Positions 45,364-53,609 of a stretch of 64,000 nucleotides of DNA are shown here, piece by piece. Position numbers and translations under genes: made by a program. The stretch lies in the NCBI GenBank assembly GCA_963738135.1, contig CAVTVK010000003.1, positions 248,001 to 312,000 on the forward strand, in the 5' to 3' direction. Each line of letters begins with the position of its first letter. Position 1 is the first letter of the stretch. The notes under the pieces are model-generated. The model was not told the DNA's origin. It searched no databases and was given only the letters and a program-made list of their open reading frames with translations. Origin of the DNA: Bog-473 sp963738135 (GTDB lineage: Bacteria > Actinomycetota > Acidimicrobiia > Acidimicrobiales > RAAP-2).

Positions 45364-46925
45364 ATGAAATTGCTGCGATCCGCAGTCTTGGGGTGGTCGT
45401 GGCGGCAGGTCTGGTTGTGTTCGGGCTGGCTGCGTGCACGCCTTTCGGCGCCACACTCAACCGCCCGTCAGACCCCGTGGTGCTCGACGGGAGCGCTCTG
45501 CCCAAGCTGCTCGGTACGGACCCGATGGACGTCGTCGCCTTCGCTTGGGATGGGAGCACGTGGCATCAGATACCGGTGCAGGTCGACCAGCGGGATTATG
45601 TGAGCCCGGGCCAGATCTACCACCTGCCGACCTCGAGCTATCCGAAGCTCTACAACACGACGACGCCCTACAAGATCCTCGTGTATACGCCGCCGGCAAC
45701 ACTCACGGCGGGGTACACCTCGAGTGGGACGTATACGCCACAGGACTCGGACCCCACATTCGACGGCAACGATGAGCTCTCTTTCCTCGCTCAGAACTCA
45801 GGGCAGCAAGTTGGAACCTCAGTCGCCAACCCCAACGGGGTTGACGGGACGACTCGTGAAATGGTCAAGGCCACCGACCCGGTGAGCCCATCAGAGGTCG
45901 GTTACGTGTATCTGTTCCACAGTGACACCCTGACCGGCGGTGGTGCGGGCACCGACGGAGTCACATATACGTTTGGTCTCGACTCGGGCTCGTACACCGG
46001 AACCTACAAGATGGGCTCGGGATCGCTGGCTCCCAACAATACCTGGGGCTTCAATCCCGAGCACTCGACCGTTTCGACTCCGTCGTACCGGCAGACCTAC
46101 GGCGACCGGTGGCTCAACAACGGTCTGAGTATCACTGAGCGGGGTTCCACTGGGGCCGACATCCTCGAACGCACCCACTACTACGTGACCAACACGTGCA
46201 GCCGAAGCGAGGACACGTTCGATGGCGGTGCGAATAACCCGGGTGAGGGTGCCTTCATCGTGAATATCTCGGGGCCCGTGCGTGCAATCCGCTCATACAT
46301 CGGCGCAAACAGCTACACGTATACCGTGAACACCGATCTCTTCTACCCCTATCGCGAGGACACCGTCACGGAGTTACGCGGGCACGCCGGCCTTCCGGGA
46401 TACGGCAGCGCAGATGACTTCGTCACCGGCACGACTGGCTTGACCTACTCGGACCCGGTCAACAGCGGCATCCCCATCGACGGAAAGCCAGACGCCGTCA
46501 CGCCCATCTCCTATACCACCGGCTCGGCTGCTCCAGCGTCGTGGCAGATGGTCTCCGGCGCTCAGGGTTCCCTCGTGACAGTTCGTTCCATCAACACCGA
46601 CATCAGCGGGCTCAAAGCAGCCACGGTGTACCAAGACAGCAACCCGGCCTCTCCGCCCCAATGCACCGGCGATACGGCCGCCTGGGGCGAGAACGGCACG
46701 AATCTCACCTCCCCGGTTGGCTCTGTCCCGATTACCGACCCCACCTTGACGGCCACTCCGGCGACCTTGGTGCTCGCCCGGTATCGCTACTTCCAAGCCC
46801 CCAATCTCCCCACATCGACTGCGGCCAACCTCGAGCGCGCAGGCCCTCACGCCAATCCAGACAACGGTCAGCGGATGAGCAACGCTTTGGTTCACCGTCC
46901 GGAGTACCATGCCGTGCGGCGCTAG
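45364..46925 (+). CDS. Putative secreted lipoprotein of unknown function (signal peptide out of frame)
   Basis: The main frame gives about 510 residues rich in Ser/Thr/Tyr/Gly with no known domain. It opens with VVVAAGLVVFGLAAC, a lipobox-type signal end. In that frame the only upstream start is TTG 45330, which gives a poor acidic lead. A strong GGAGGGTGGAG precedes ATG 45364, which encodes MKLLRSAVL, a good basic signal start, but in another frame. A shift of one base lost (or two gained) near 45388-45395 would join them. The 45045-45363 gap otherwise holds nothing recognisable. Confidence 0.6.
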
Positions 46926-47016
46926 GAGTACGACAGGCGGCAAAGCGTTTTCGGAAGTGTCGGCAGTGCGAGCTCGCCATCACCCAAAGGCGTCGGAGCG
47001 AAACGATGGGAGTTGG

Positions 47017-47601
47017 ATGGTCAACTGCCCAGAGTGCGCCCAGGCCGACGAAGTGCCGATCGGGATCGGAATGGCGCTCGAATCGCAATTGACGGCCGAA
47101 AGGCTGATCGAGAACCACCGCGCCGGGACCTACTCGCCGACCTCGCTAGGGGAATTGCTAGCCGAGGCCAACCCTCAAGCCCCGACCCCTACTGAAGCGG
47201 GCCTGTTAAGCCGTGTGGCCTTTGCAGTAGCACGATGGTGGGAAGTGCATCGCTCTCTCTTCGCAATCAGAGATGAAACAGGCTCCGGTTTGGTGCCAAG
47301 TCTGCCGGACCGCGTACAGATTGACGACGTACCCATGTCCACACCTTCGAATTCTGGAGCGAGTCCACTGCCGCCGGACACTATGTCCCACGAGAAGCAA
47401 CAAACGAACAACGATTGGGCACGGTTCCCCTTTCGTCAGTCGGTTCTTCCGAGTAATACGAGGCGGCCCCGGCCCGAACTAGCGGGCCGGGGTCGTCTCA
47501 CGGGTGGCGCGCCGCTGGGAGGTACAAGGTGGGGCCTCCCTGGGGGATTGGCGGGATCCCGGCGAGCCAGCGAAAGTGTGACACGCAGTGCAACCTTTTG
47601 A
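47017..47601 (+). CDS. Hypothetical protein with N-terminal CxxC
   Basis: A possible 194-aa product starts MVNCPECAQADEVPIGIGM at ATG 47017, with GGGAG close upstream. The first 130 residues look plausibly coding (zinc-binding CxxC, helical region). After about 47450 the frame crosses a strong GC hairpin and becomes Arg/Gly-rich. The true end may be earlier, or the gene may be broken. No family recognised. Confidence 0.4.
   Translation: MVNCPECAQADEVPIGIGMALESQLTAERLIENHRAGTYSPTSLGELLAEANPQAPTPTEAGLLSRVAFAVARWWEVHRSLFAIRDETGSGLVPSLPDRVQIDDVPMSTPSNSGASPLPPDTMSHEKQQTNNDWARFPFRQSVLPSNTRRPRPELAGRGRLTGGAPLGGTRWGLPGGLAGSRRASESVTRSATF
47467..47492. terminator. Strong GC hairpin
   Basis: CCCCGGCCCG and CGGGCCGGGG form perfect 10-base arms around AACTAG. 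There is no T-run, which is common for actinobacterial terminators. It fits the end of transcription from the island's plus-strand genes. Confidence 0.5.
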
Positions 47602-47673
47602 CAACGGACGCACAACCTCAGAGCCGGCGGCATTTGTTGACCTGGGGATTGTGGGCAGAAACCCTAAGACGAG

Positions 47674-48088
47674 GTGGCGCGCGATCGACCCCCCGGGGGG
47701 GTTGGGTCAGGATCGAACCGGCCACCTTTGCCGGCTGATCACCCCTCACCGTGGGGCATCTCGCTCCGGTGGCGCCTTCAACTTGCCTCCTCTGGACACG
47801 AGGTGGACGATCTCTATGGGATGGGTCCCACTAAGACCAGCAAGATCCTGGCTGCAAAGCGACCACATATGATTCCGATCCTCGACGATGTCGTTCGAGA
47901 GGCCCTCTGCGGTCGTCGCCGCCGGCGTGAGGTGGAACACGAGTACTGGAGTCTCTGGCGCAAAGAGCTTCGAGGTGGGTGCTGAGCTACGAAACGCGGT
48001 GGAGTCAGTTCGCTCGGACGCGGACTACGACAGCTCCATCTCGGTGCTTAGAGTGATCGATATCGTCGTGTGGAACCTGGACGGTTGA
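47674..48088 (+). pseudogene. Remnant of a DUF6308 protein
   Basis: The stretch YGMGPTKTSKILAAKRPHMI followed by PILDDVVREAL is the DUF6308 core. A second frame ending at 48088 gives AELRNAVESVRSDADYD and SVLRVIDIVVWNLDG, the usual C terminus. One extra base near 47968-47985 separates them. The N-terminal half is not recognisable upstream, so this is a fragment even after repair. DUF6308 proteins are common accessory-region genes of unknown role. Confidence 0.55.
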
Positions 48089-48095
48089 CTTCACT

Positions 48096-48452
48096 GTGGC
48101 CGGATCTCGATCATCTTGGGTCCAGCTCGACGGTGAGCCCTTTCGGCTGATCCCATACGGAGCCGAACTCGCCGATGACGGCAAGGACCTGTTCTCCAAG
48201 CCCTGTCATTTGTGTGGTGCGCAGCCTCGTCATCCTCATTCCGACGACTGCCCCATGGGCTCCGGACTTCCCTTCCAGTGCCCGGAACTATGCCGCGTCT
48301 GTGGATGCCACATCGGGGAGCTCCACACGTTGAACTGCGGCATCGAACAATGTCCCTGCTGCGGAGGGCAGTACGCATCATGTGCCTGTAGCGGCAGTGA
48401 AGATCAGGCAGTCGGGGAAGAGGATCCGGCCGATGATCCCGGCTCCCCCTGA
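48096..48452 (+). CDS. Small cysteine-rich zinc-ribbon protein
   Basis: The 118-aa protein carries three or four CxxC knuckles: KPCHLCGAQPRHPHSDDC, ELCRVCGCHIGELHTLNC and QCPCCGGQYASCAC. They share a C-x2-C-x(4-5)-H-x(2-3)-C rhythm and should bind two or more zinc ions. Similar short proteins occur on actinobacterial accessory elements. GTG at 48096 is the likely start. Role unknown; protein or nucleic-acid binding is possible. Confidence 0.6.
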   Translation: MAGSRSSWVQLDGEPFRLIPYGAELADDGKDLFSKPCHLCGAQPRHPHSDDCPMGSGLPFQCPELCRVCGCHIGELHTLNCGIEQCPCCGGQYASCACSGSEDQAVGEEDPADDPGSP

Positions 48453-48525
48453 AGGTAAGGATTCTTGGATCCTGACCGCGGCGAAGAGTTCATTGAGCTG
48501 CAGATCGGAATGCGTTTCCAAACCC

Positions 48526-48549
48526 TATGGGCACGTAGTGGGCACGAAA
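48526..48549 (-). repeat. Right inner repeat of the island (probable integrase arm site)
   Basis: TATGGGCACG-TAG-TGGGCACGAAA is the partner of 41782-41805, about 80 bases inside the tRNA-Phe attachment core. Confidence 0.6.
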
Positions 48550-48605
48550 TCCGGAGCCCAAAACCGGCCCTTGACCAAAAGCGCCTCTGAACTGGGACTT
48601 TCCGG

Positions 48606-48678
48606 TGGTCGGGACCGGCGTCGATCCGGTGACCTCACGCTTTTCAGGCGCGCGCTCTACCAACTGAGCTACCCGACC
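48606..48678 (-). tRNA. tRNA-Phe (GAA)
   Basis: A complete cloverleaf folds on the minus strand. The acceptor GGTCGGG pairs with CCCGACC, the D-arm is GCTC/GAGC, and the anticodon stem CGCGC/GCGTG encloses loop CTGAAAA (anticodon GAA). The five-pair T-stem is ACCGG/CCGGT. The discriminator is A and CCA is not encoded. The T-loop reads ATCGACG, with A instead of the near-universal T at position 54. The anticodon loop is the island's attachment point. Confidence 0.92.
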
Positions 48679-48727
48679 GGGTAACCGAATTCCGCCCGCC
48701 CGGGAGGCGGGGTCGGAACTCGGCAGC

Positions 48728-48801
48728 GGACCTGACGGGATTTGAACCCGCGACCTCCGCCTTGACAGGGCGGCGTGCACTCCGAGCTGCACCACAGGTC
48801 C
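48728..48801 (-). tRNA. tRNA-Asp (GTC)
   Basis: The cloverleaf on the minus strand has acceptor GGACCTG/CAGGTCC, anticodon stem CCGCC/GGCGG with loop CTGTCAA (anticodon GTC), and a standard T-loop TTCAAAT. CCA is not encoded. It lies 49 bases from tRNA-Phe and is probably co-transcribed with it. Confidence 0.95.
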
Positions 48802-48914
48802 GTGGCATTGGCCGTCACGCTCCTCGGTCCGGACTTTCCGGCCGCTGAGCAGCCCTTCACTGTAGCCCGTCCGCGGTTCAGTCCCCACTCGCGGAACGGC
48901 GCAGGAATAGGCCT

Positions 48915-49668
48915 CTAGGGGGTGGCGGCGCGGAGCGTGGTGACGCCAGCCTCGAAGGCCGAGAATCTCGCTTCGCCGAGTGCGTCTGCCAGTGCGGACA
49001 GCGCAGAGACGGTCGGTGATCGCTTCTGCCTCGTCGTGCCGGTCCCTGATGCCGGCGAAATCTGGAAAGGGCTCGGGCCAGCCGAAGAACTTCGCCTGGC
49101 CGGGGCCTTCATTGGTCAGGATCGCCTCAAGGGGAGACAATCCGACCGCCGTGGTGGCGACCAGGTGGATCCCGCCCCGCCACTCCCGCAGCATCTGCAT
49201 CAGTTGGGCTGCCCGGCCTGCGGGCGAGTCGGACCGATCGGCATCCCGCCAGCCGACGAAGAGAGGGATGGCGGATCCCTCGAGTCCGTCCACCAACTCC
49301 TCGGCAACGGCGGCGATTTCCTCCACGCCCTCGACGTCGGAGTACTGCTTCTCGCCCCATCTTCCGTGCGCCTCGGCCATCCGGGCCGCTGCGCTGGTCG
49401 GGCTGGCAACTGCGACGCCTTGGGTGTACATGGCCTGCACCGCGCCTGGAGCGAACCAACCGAAAGCAGAGGTGACGACGTCGACGCCGACGTCTCCGAG
49501 CATGCCACCGCGGCCTGCAAAATAGAAGGCGAAGGGGTTGGGCCAGCCCCATTCCGCTGCCCACGCTGCAATGTCGGGACTCATGTACGCCGAGGTGCCG
49601 ATGTCGTGAATGGGGACTGACGTCGCCTTGACCACTGCGAGCGCGGCGTCGTGTTCTGGGGCTGACAT
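48915..49668 (-). CDS. SCO6745-like protein (+1 frameshift near 49005)
   Basis: From ATG 49668 the protein reads MSAPEHDAALAVVKATSVP, then WGWPNPFAFYFAGRGGMLG and VVTSAFGWFAPGAVQAMY, the pattern of the SCO6745 family (helical, unknown function, common in actinobacteria). The uncorrected frame leaves the family after EAITDRL and runs through both tRNA genes, which is not credible. Skipping one base within 49003-49010 gives ALSALADALGEARFSAFEAG and a stop at 48915, 250 aa in all. Confidence 0.75.
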
Positions 49669-49682
49669 GGAGCCTGTTCGGT

Positions 49683-50214
49683 TCAGCTCGGTTCGAACGG
49701 GACCGACGATGCCGTCCGAAGGACACGCCGCATACCCGGGAATGGTCCCGACCACCGCTTCCATGAGCCGCGCCAAGTCGGTCACGACCGTGTCGAGATG
49801 TGTGAACCGGTCATCGAGAAGACCGACCACGCTGGCGAGTTCCGGTGAAACCTCTTGCAGCGATCGGGTGGCCTTGGGGAGCTCGCTGGCCAACTCTATG
49901 GCGACGCCGCTGAGCCGTTCGGTGAGGCCGCGCAGTGCTGAAGCCGATTCGGAGAGCGACGGGAGCGATGCGTCCAACATGCCAACCGCCTGCTCCAGCC
50001 CAGAGACAGCACCCGAGATGCCGAGAGCGGCGAAGTCGATACCGGAGCCTGCCTTGTTGACCCCCCGATCGAGCTGGTCCAGCAGGGTCATCAAGCGATC
50101 CATCCGCTCGGTCACTTCGTTGATGGCGTCGAGCGTCGCTAAGGCGGAAGAGGGAAGTCGGAGCACCGCCCCGGGGAAACCGATCAGCGTTTCGAGAAAG
50201 GACGGAGATTCCAC
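49683..50214 (-). CDS. Helical coiled-coil protein (+1 frameshift near 49733)
   Basis: From GTG 50214 the product (VESPSFLETLIGFPGAVLRL, then long amphipathic helices with LLDQLDRG, LRGLTERL and LDTVVTDLARL) matches small actinobacterial coiled-coil proteins often found beside TetR genes. Uncorrected, it fuses to the SCO6745-like gene. Dropping one base at about 49731-49736 ends it as IPGMRRVLRTASSVPFEPS at 49683 (176 aa), 14 bases before the next start. Role unknown; divergent from the TetR gene. Confidence 0.65.
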
Positions 50215-50293
50215 GTCTTGATCATGGGTCGAATGAGCCTGGGTGTCCAGCACCACGGCTGCGCTGGCCCTGGGTGGATATATTGGACCAATG

Positions 50294-50314
50294 TTTCGAA
50301 ACGAAGCTTCGAAA
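50294..50314. promoter_or_regulatory. Inverted repeat, probable TetR operator
   Basis: TTTCGAA (50294-50300) and TTCGAAA (50308-50314) form a perfect inverted repeat with 7-base spacing. They lie between the divergent coiled-coil gene and the TetR gene, 23 bases before its start. Confidence 0.5.
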
Positions 50315-50337
50315 ACTCTCCCAACGCGGAGGATCTG

Positions 50338-50936
50338 ATGCCTCGTGCAAAGCAACGCACCCCGGAGCTGAAAGAGCGGGTCGTCGCCGTGGCCCTCGAT
50401 CTCTTGGACGAAGAAGGGGCGGCAGGGTTCACGGCCCGGTCCCTGGCCGCACGGGCTGAGACATCGGCTCCGGCCCTGTACGAGTTGTTCGGAGACAAGT
50501 CGGGAGTCGTCAGCGAGCTGTACTTCGAGGGTTTCCGACTGCTCTCCCGGGGAGCTGTCGGCGCTGGCTGAAACCTCTGACCCGGTCGCCGATCTGTGGG
50601 CCCTCGCCGCTGCGTTCCGTCGGTTCGTCCGGGCCAATCGAGAACTGGCAGAGGTCATGTACGCCCGGCCCTTCACCGAATTCTCGCCTGGTCCCCAAGA
50701 ACTGGCCGCGACGAGTTCGGTCTCTCTTGCTGATTGCGGGCCAGGTGCGGCGGTGCATCGAGGCGGGACGCCTACGTGGTGACGAGAACGACGTCGCTCA
50801 CGTGCTGGTGGCAGTGCTCCAGGGCATGGCGTTCGCCGAAACCGCCGGTCGTCTCGGAACCGCAACGGAATCGGTCGAACGCCGTTGGCGGCTCGCGGTC
50901 AGTACGACCCTCAATGGATTCGGCGTGCGGGCCTAG
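50338..50936 (+). CDS. TetR-family regulator (two +1 frameshifts)
   Basis: ATG 50338 follows GGAGG. The helix-turn-helix is clear (ALDLLDEEGAAGFTARSLAA, then APALYELFGDKSGVV). The frame stops early at 50571 but continues one base on after the GGGG run at 50549-50552 as LSALAETSDPVADLWALAAA. After a second extra base within 50721-50727 it continues as LLIAGQVRRCIEAGRL to the stop at 50936. Removing both bases gives an ordinary 198-aa TetR. It converges with the SDR gene, stops overlapping. Confidence 0.75.
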
Positions 50937-51788
50937 TCAGGTTGCCGCGGCCGGTCCCGCCGGAGGGAGGACGCTCGTTTGGTGAGGAGCGATTGATACA
51001 GGGTCGCGGGCAGCCGCGACACTAAATCGATCACCTTGGCGTCAGGACCAATGAGCGCGCGGCGACGATGGCGGCGGACGGCAGTAAGGATCTGCGCTGC
51101 GGCCTTGTCGGGAGATGGTGATGAAGGCACGCTCAAGATCTCTGACGGCACTTTCGGGGTCCCCGGCGAAGGCCTGCACACTCGCGTCCAGACGCGCGTT
51201 GCGCGCGATGTTCGTCTTGACCCCTCCCGGGTGGACAGTCGTCACTGAGACATTGGCGCCTTCGATTTCGAGTTCCATGCCCAACGAGTCGGAGAACCCG
51301 CGAACGGCAAACTTGGCGGCGTTGTAGGCGGACTGGGAGGGCACGCTGATGAGGCCGAACACGCTCGAGACGTTGACGATGTGACCTTCGCCGGAAAGCT
51401 TCAGATACGGCAAGAAGGCCTTCGACCCGTAGACCACTCCCCAGAAGTTGATGTTCATCAGCCATTCGAAATCACCGTAGGACATCGACTCGACCGTGGA
51501 GCCCAGGGCCACGCCGGCGTTGTTGATGATGAGGTTGACCCTGCCGTGATCGCTCACGACGCGCTCGGCCCACGCATACACGGAGTCCCGATCGGCGACA
51601 TCGAGGTGCTGGGCCGTGACCTTTACCCCGAAGCCCTCGCAGCGAGCCACCGTCTCGGCCAAGCCAACGTCGTCGATGTCGCTGAGCGCGAGATGCGCAC
51701 CTCGCCGCGCCAGAGCGTCGGCGAGTGCGCGTCCGATGCCCGAACCGGCCCCCGTGATGGCGGCGACACGGCCCCTGAAGTCCTTCAT
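50933..51788 (-). CDS. Short-chain dehydrogenase/reductase (+1 frameshift near 51116)
   Basis: The protein has ITGAGSGIGRALADAL at the cofactor site, NNAGVALGS, NVSSVFG and YNAAKFAVRG with the catalytic Tyr/Lys. The family tail SPDKAAAQILTAVRRHRRRA with IGPDAKVIDLVSRLP is found only after skipping one base near 51116. The repaired length is 284 aa. GGAG precedes ATG 51788. This tail is typical of SDRs paired with Baeyer-Villiger monooxygenases in mycobacteria and relatives, and such an enzyme is encoded just upstream (13-base gap). Confidence 0.85.
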
Positions 51789-51801
51789 CAGATCTCCTCT
51801 G

Positions 51802-53317
51802 TCACGCTGGGGAGCCGGCGGGCTCGAGGGTCTCGTCCGGCGTCCACGAACTCGAGAACTCCATGAAAGAATCATTCACGGCGCCCATCTTCAGGGCCCG
51901 GTAGTCGCGCAGGTAGCTCTGGTCCACCTTCCACGGGTGCGTCGTTCCCTGCTTCGGCAGAAGGTGGGCCGAGCGGAGGATGTACCCGGAATGAAGCCCC
52001 AGAATCGGGCCAGACCCCGTGGCGGCGTTCACGTCGCGCGCGACGCACTGGGTGAAGCCTTGCGCGCGCATGTGGTTCAGCAGGCGGCAGACATAGTCGC
52101 AAGTAAGGTCGCATTTCAGCGTCCATGACGCGTTGATGTAGCCGATTGCGATGGCCATGTTGGGCACGCCCTCGATCATCATCCCCTTGTAGATGAGCCG
52201 CGTCGCGGGATCGACATCCGCTCCGTCCACGCTGAGCGCTATGCCACCGAGGAAGAGCAGCTCGAGTCCGGTGGCGGTCACGATGAGGTCGGCTTCGATT
52301 TCATTGCCGCTGCGTGAGAAGGAGGCCCTTGGCCGTGAAGCGCTCGATCTGGTCGGTGACCACCGAAGCTGCTCCGGATGAGATCGCCTTGAAGAGGTCC
52401 CCGTCCGGCACGGCGCAGAACCGTTGGTCCCACGGGTCGTAGCGGGGGGTGAAATGGGTCGCGATGTCATAACCGGAAGGAAGCTGGCGCTCCAGGCCCT
52501 TGAGCAGCATCCGGCGTACCAGCTTGGGGTACTTCCGGCTCACTTGGTAGAAGACCTGCGCCACCATGGCGTGGAACCACTTTGCGGCCGTCCCGGCCTG
52601 CTGCGCTGGAAGGATCTTGCGCAACACCCCGACGACGGGGCTTTTCTCCGGCAGGGATGCGACGTAGCTGGGGGAGCGCTGCAGCATGGTGACATGGGCG
52701 GCGGAGCGCGCCAACGCGGGAACGAGTGTGACCGCGGTCGCCCCGCTGCCGATGACCACGATCCTCATGCCGGCATAGTCGAGCCCTTCGGGCCACGCCT
52801 GCGGGTGCACGATGGTGCCGGCGAAGTCGTCCATCCCCTCGAAATCGGGCAGGTAGCCGTGGTCGTAGCGGTAGTAGCCGGTGCAGGAGAAGAGGAAGGA
52901 AGTCGTGATCTCGACTGTTTCGTCGGTGTCCGTCCGATTGGCTGTGAGGTGCCAGAGCGAGTCGGTCGTCGACCAGTTCGCAGCGGTGATGCGGTGGTTG
53001 AAGCGGATGTGGCGGTCGACCCCTGATTGTTTGGCGGTGTCCTTGACGTACTGCAATATGGAGTCGCCGTCAGCGATCGATTTCTCACCGTCCCAGGGCC
53101 GGAAGGAATAGCCCAGGGTGTGCATGTCCGAGTCAGAGCGCACACCCGGATAGCGAAAGAGGTCCCAAGTCCCCCCGATGGCGTCGCGCGCTTCGAAGAT
53201 TGCGTAGTGGGCCCAAGGGCACTCCGTCTGGAGGTAGCGGCCGGCACCGATCCCCGACAATCCGGCGCCCACGATCACCACGTCGAGGTGCACCGCGCCT
53301 GCTGTTGTGGAATCCAT
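51802..53317 (-). CDS. Flavin-containing (Baeyer-Villiger type) monooxygenase (+1 frameshift near 52312)
   Basis: The protein has an FAD motif GAGLSGIGAGRYL near residue 18, GGTWDLFRYPGVRSDSDM near 50, an NADPH Rossmann motif GSGATAVTLVP near 190, and FAGTIVHPQAW, which fits the BVMO fingerprint FxGxxxHxxxW. The frame breaks after FTAKGLLLT; skipping one base near 52312 restores SGNEIEADLIVTATGLELLF and the rest, 504 aa in total. GGGAG lies upstream of ATG 53317. With the downstream SDR it could oxidise an alcohol to a ketone and then to an ester. Confidence 0.87.
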
Positions 53318-53590
53318 CTGGCTCTCGCTCCCTTCAGCTCGTCCTTGAAGGCGCCGTCCGTACAGAAGGGGCCTTGTTGAGTTTCCCTCAACTCTGTTGT
53401 ATCGCTCTGGGGGCAGACGTCTTGCGGTTGTCACCCGTGCGTCGGTCGGGGCGCAGGGCCAACCGGGAGTATCCGCGCCGCCGCCGGCGGCGGAGCCTGG
53501 GCCGCTCTGCCCCGACCATCCTGGGCGGGCTGGCTTGTGTCGTCCCTGGTCCCAGAGGAATCAGGTCTTCCTGATTCATGACCCTGACGT

Positions 53591-53609
53591 TAACGTTAAA
53601 CTTCTCTGG
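53591..53609 (+). promoter_or_regulatory. Leaderless promoter overlapped by a palindrome (probable MerR operator)
   Basis: TAAACT (53597-53602) ends seven bases before the GTG at 53610. Overlapping it, ACGTTAACGT (53588-53597) is a perfect 10-base palindrome of the kind recognised by MerR-family proteins; a MerR gene is in the same operon. The remaining divergent gap 53318-53590 holds no gene. Confidence 0.55.

Larger units (their letters stand above)
41632..48647. mobile_element. tRNA-Phe-integrated genomic island, about 7.0 kb, integrase not found
   Basis: The segment lies between the tRNA-Phe gene (right) and a displaced tRNA 3' half (left), with paired 24-base repeats just inside each end. 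It contains an IS110-type transposase, an RCC1 repeat protein, a putative lipoprotein, two doubtful small genes and a DUF6308 remnant. No tyrosine or serine integrase is recognisable, so the element is probably immobile unless served in trans. In this model the 3' half of the current tRNA-Phe was supplied by the element. Confidence 0.7.

Noticed and set aside
47690..47760. tRNA-like stretch (aggatcgaaccggcc) in the island
   Set aside because: The T-arm does not pair and no cloverleaf forms. It lies in the DUF6308 remnant region.
48490..50865. A 791-codon open frame on the minus strand
   Set aside because: It runs antisense through the island end and through both tRNA genes and fuses two unrelated protein families. 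One-base corrections split it into a coiled-coil gene and an SCO6745-like gene with natural ends.
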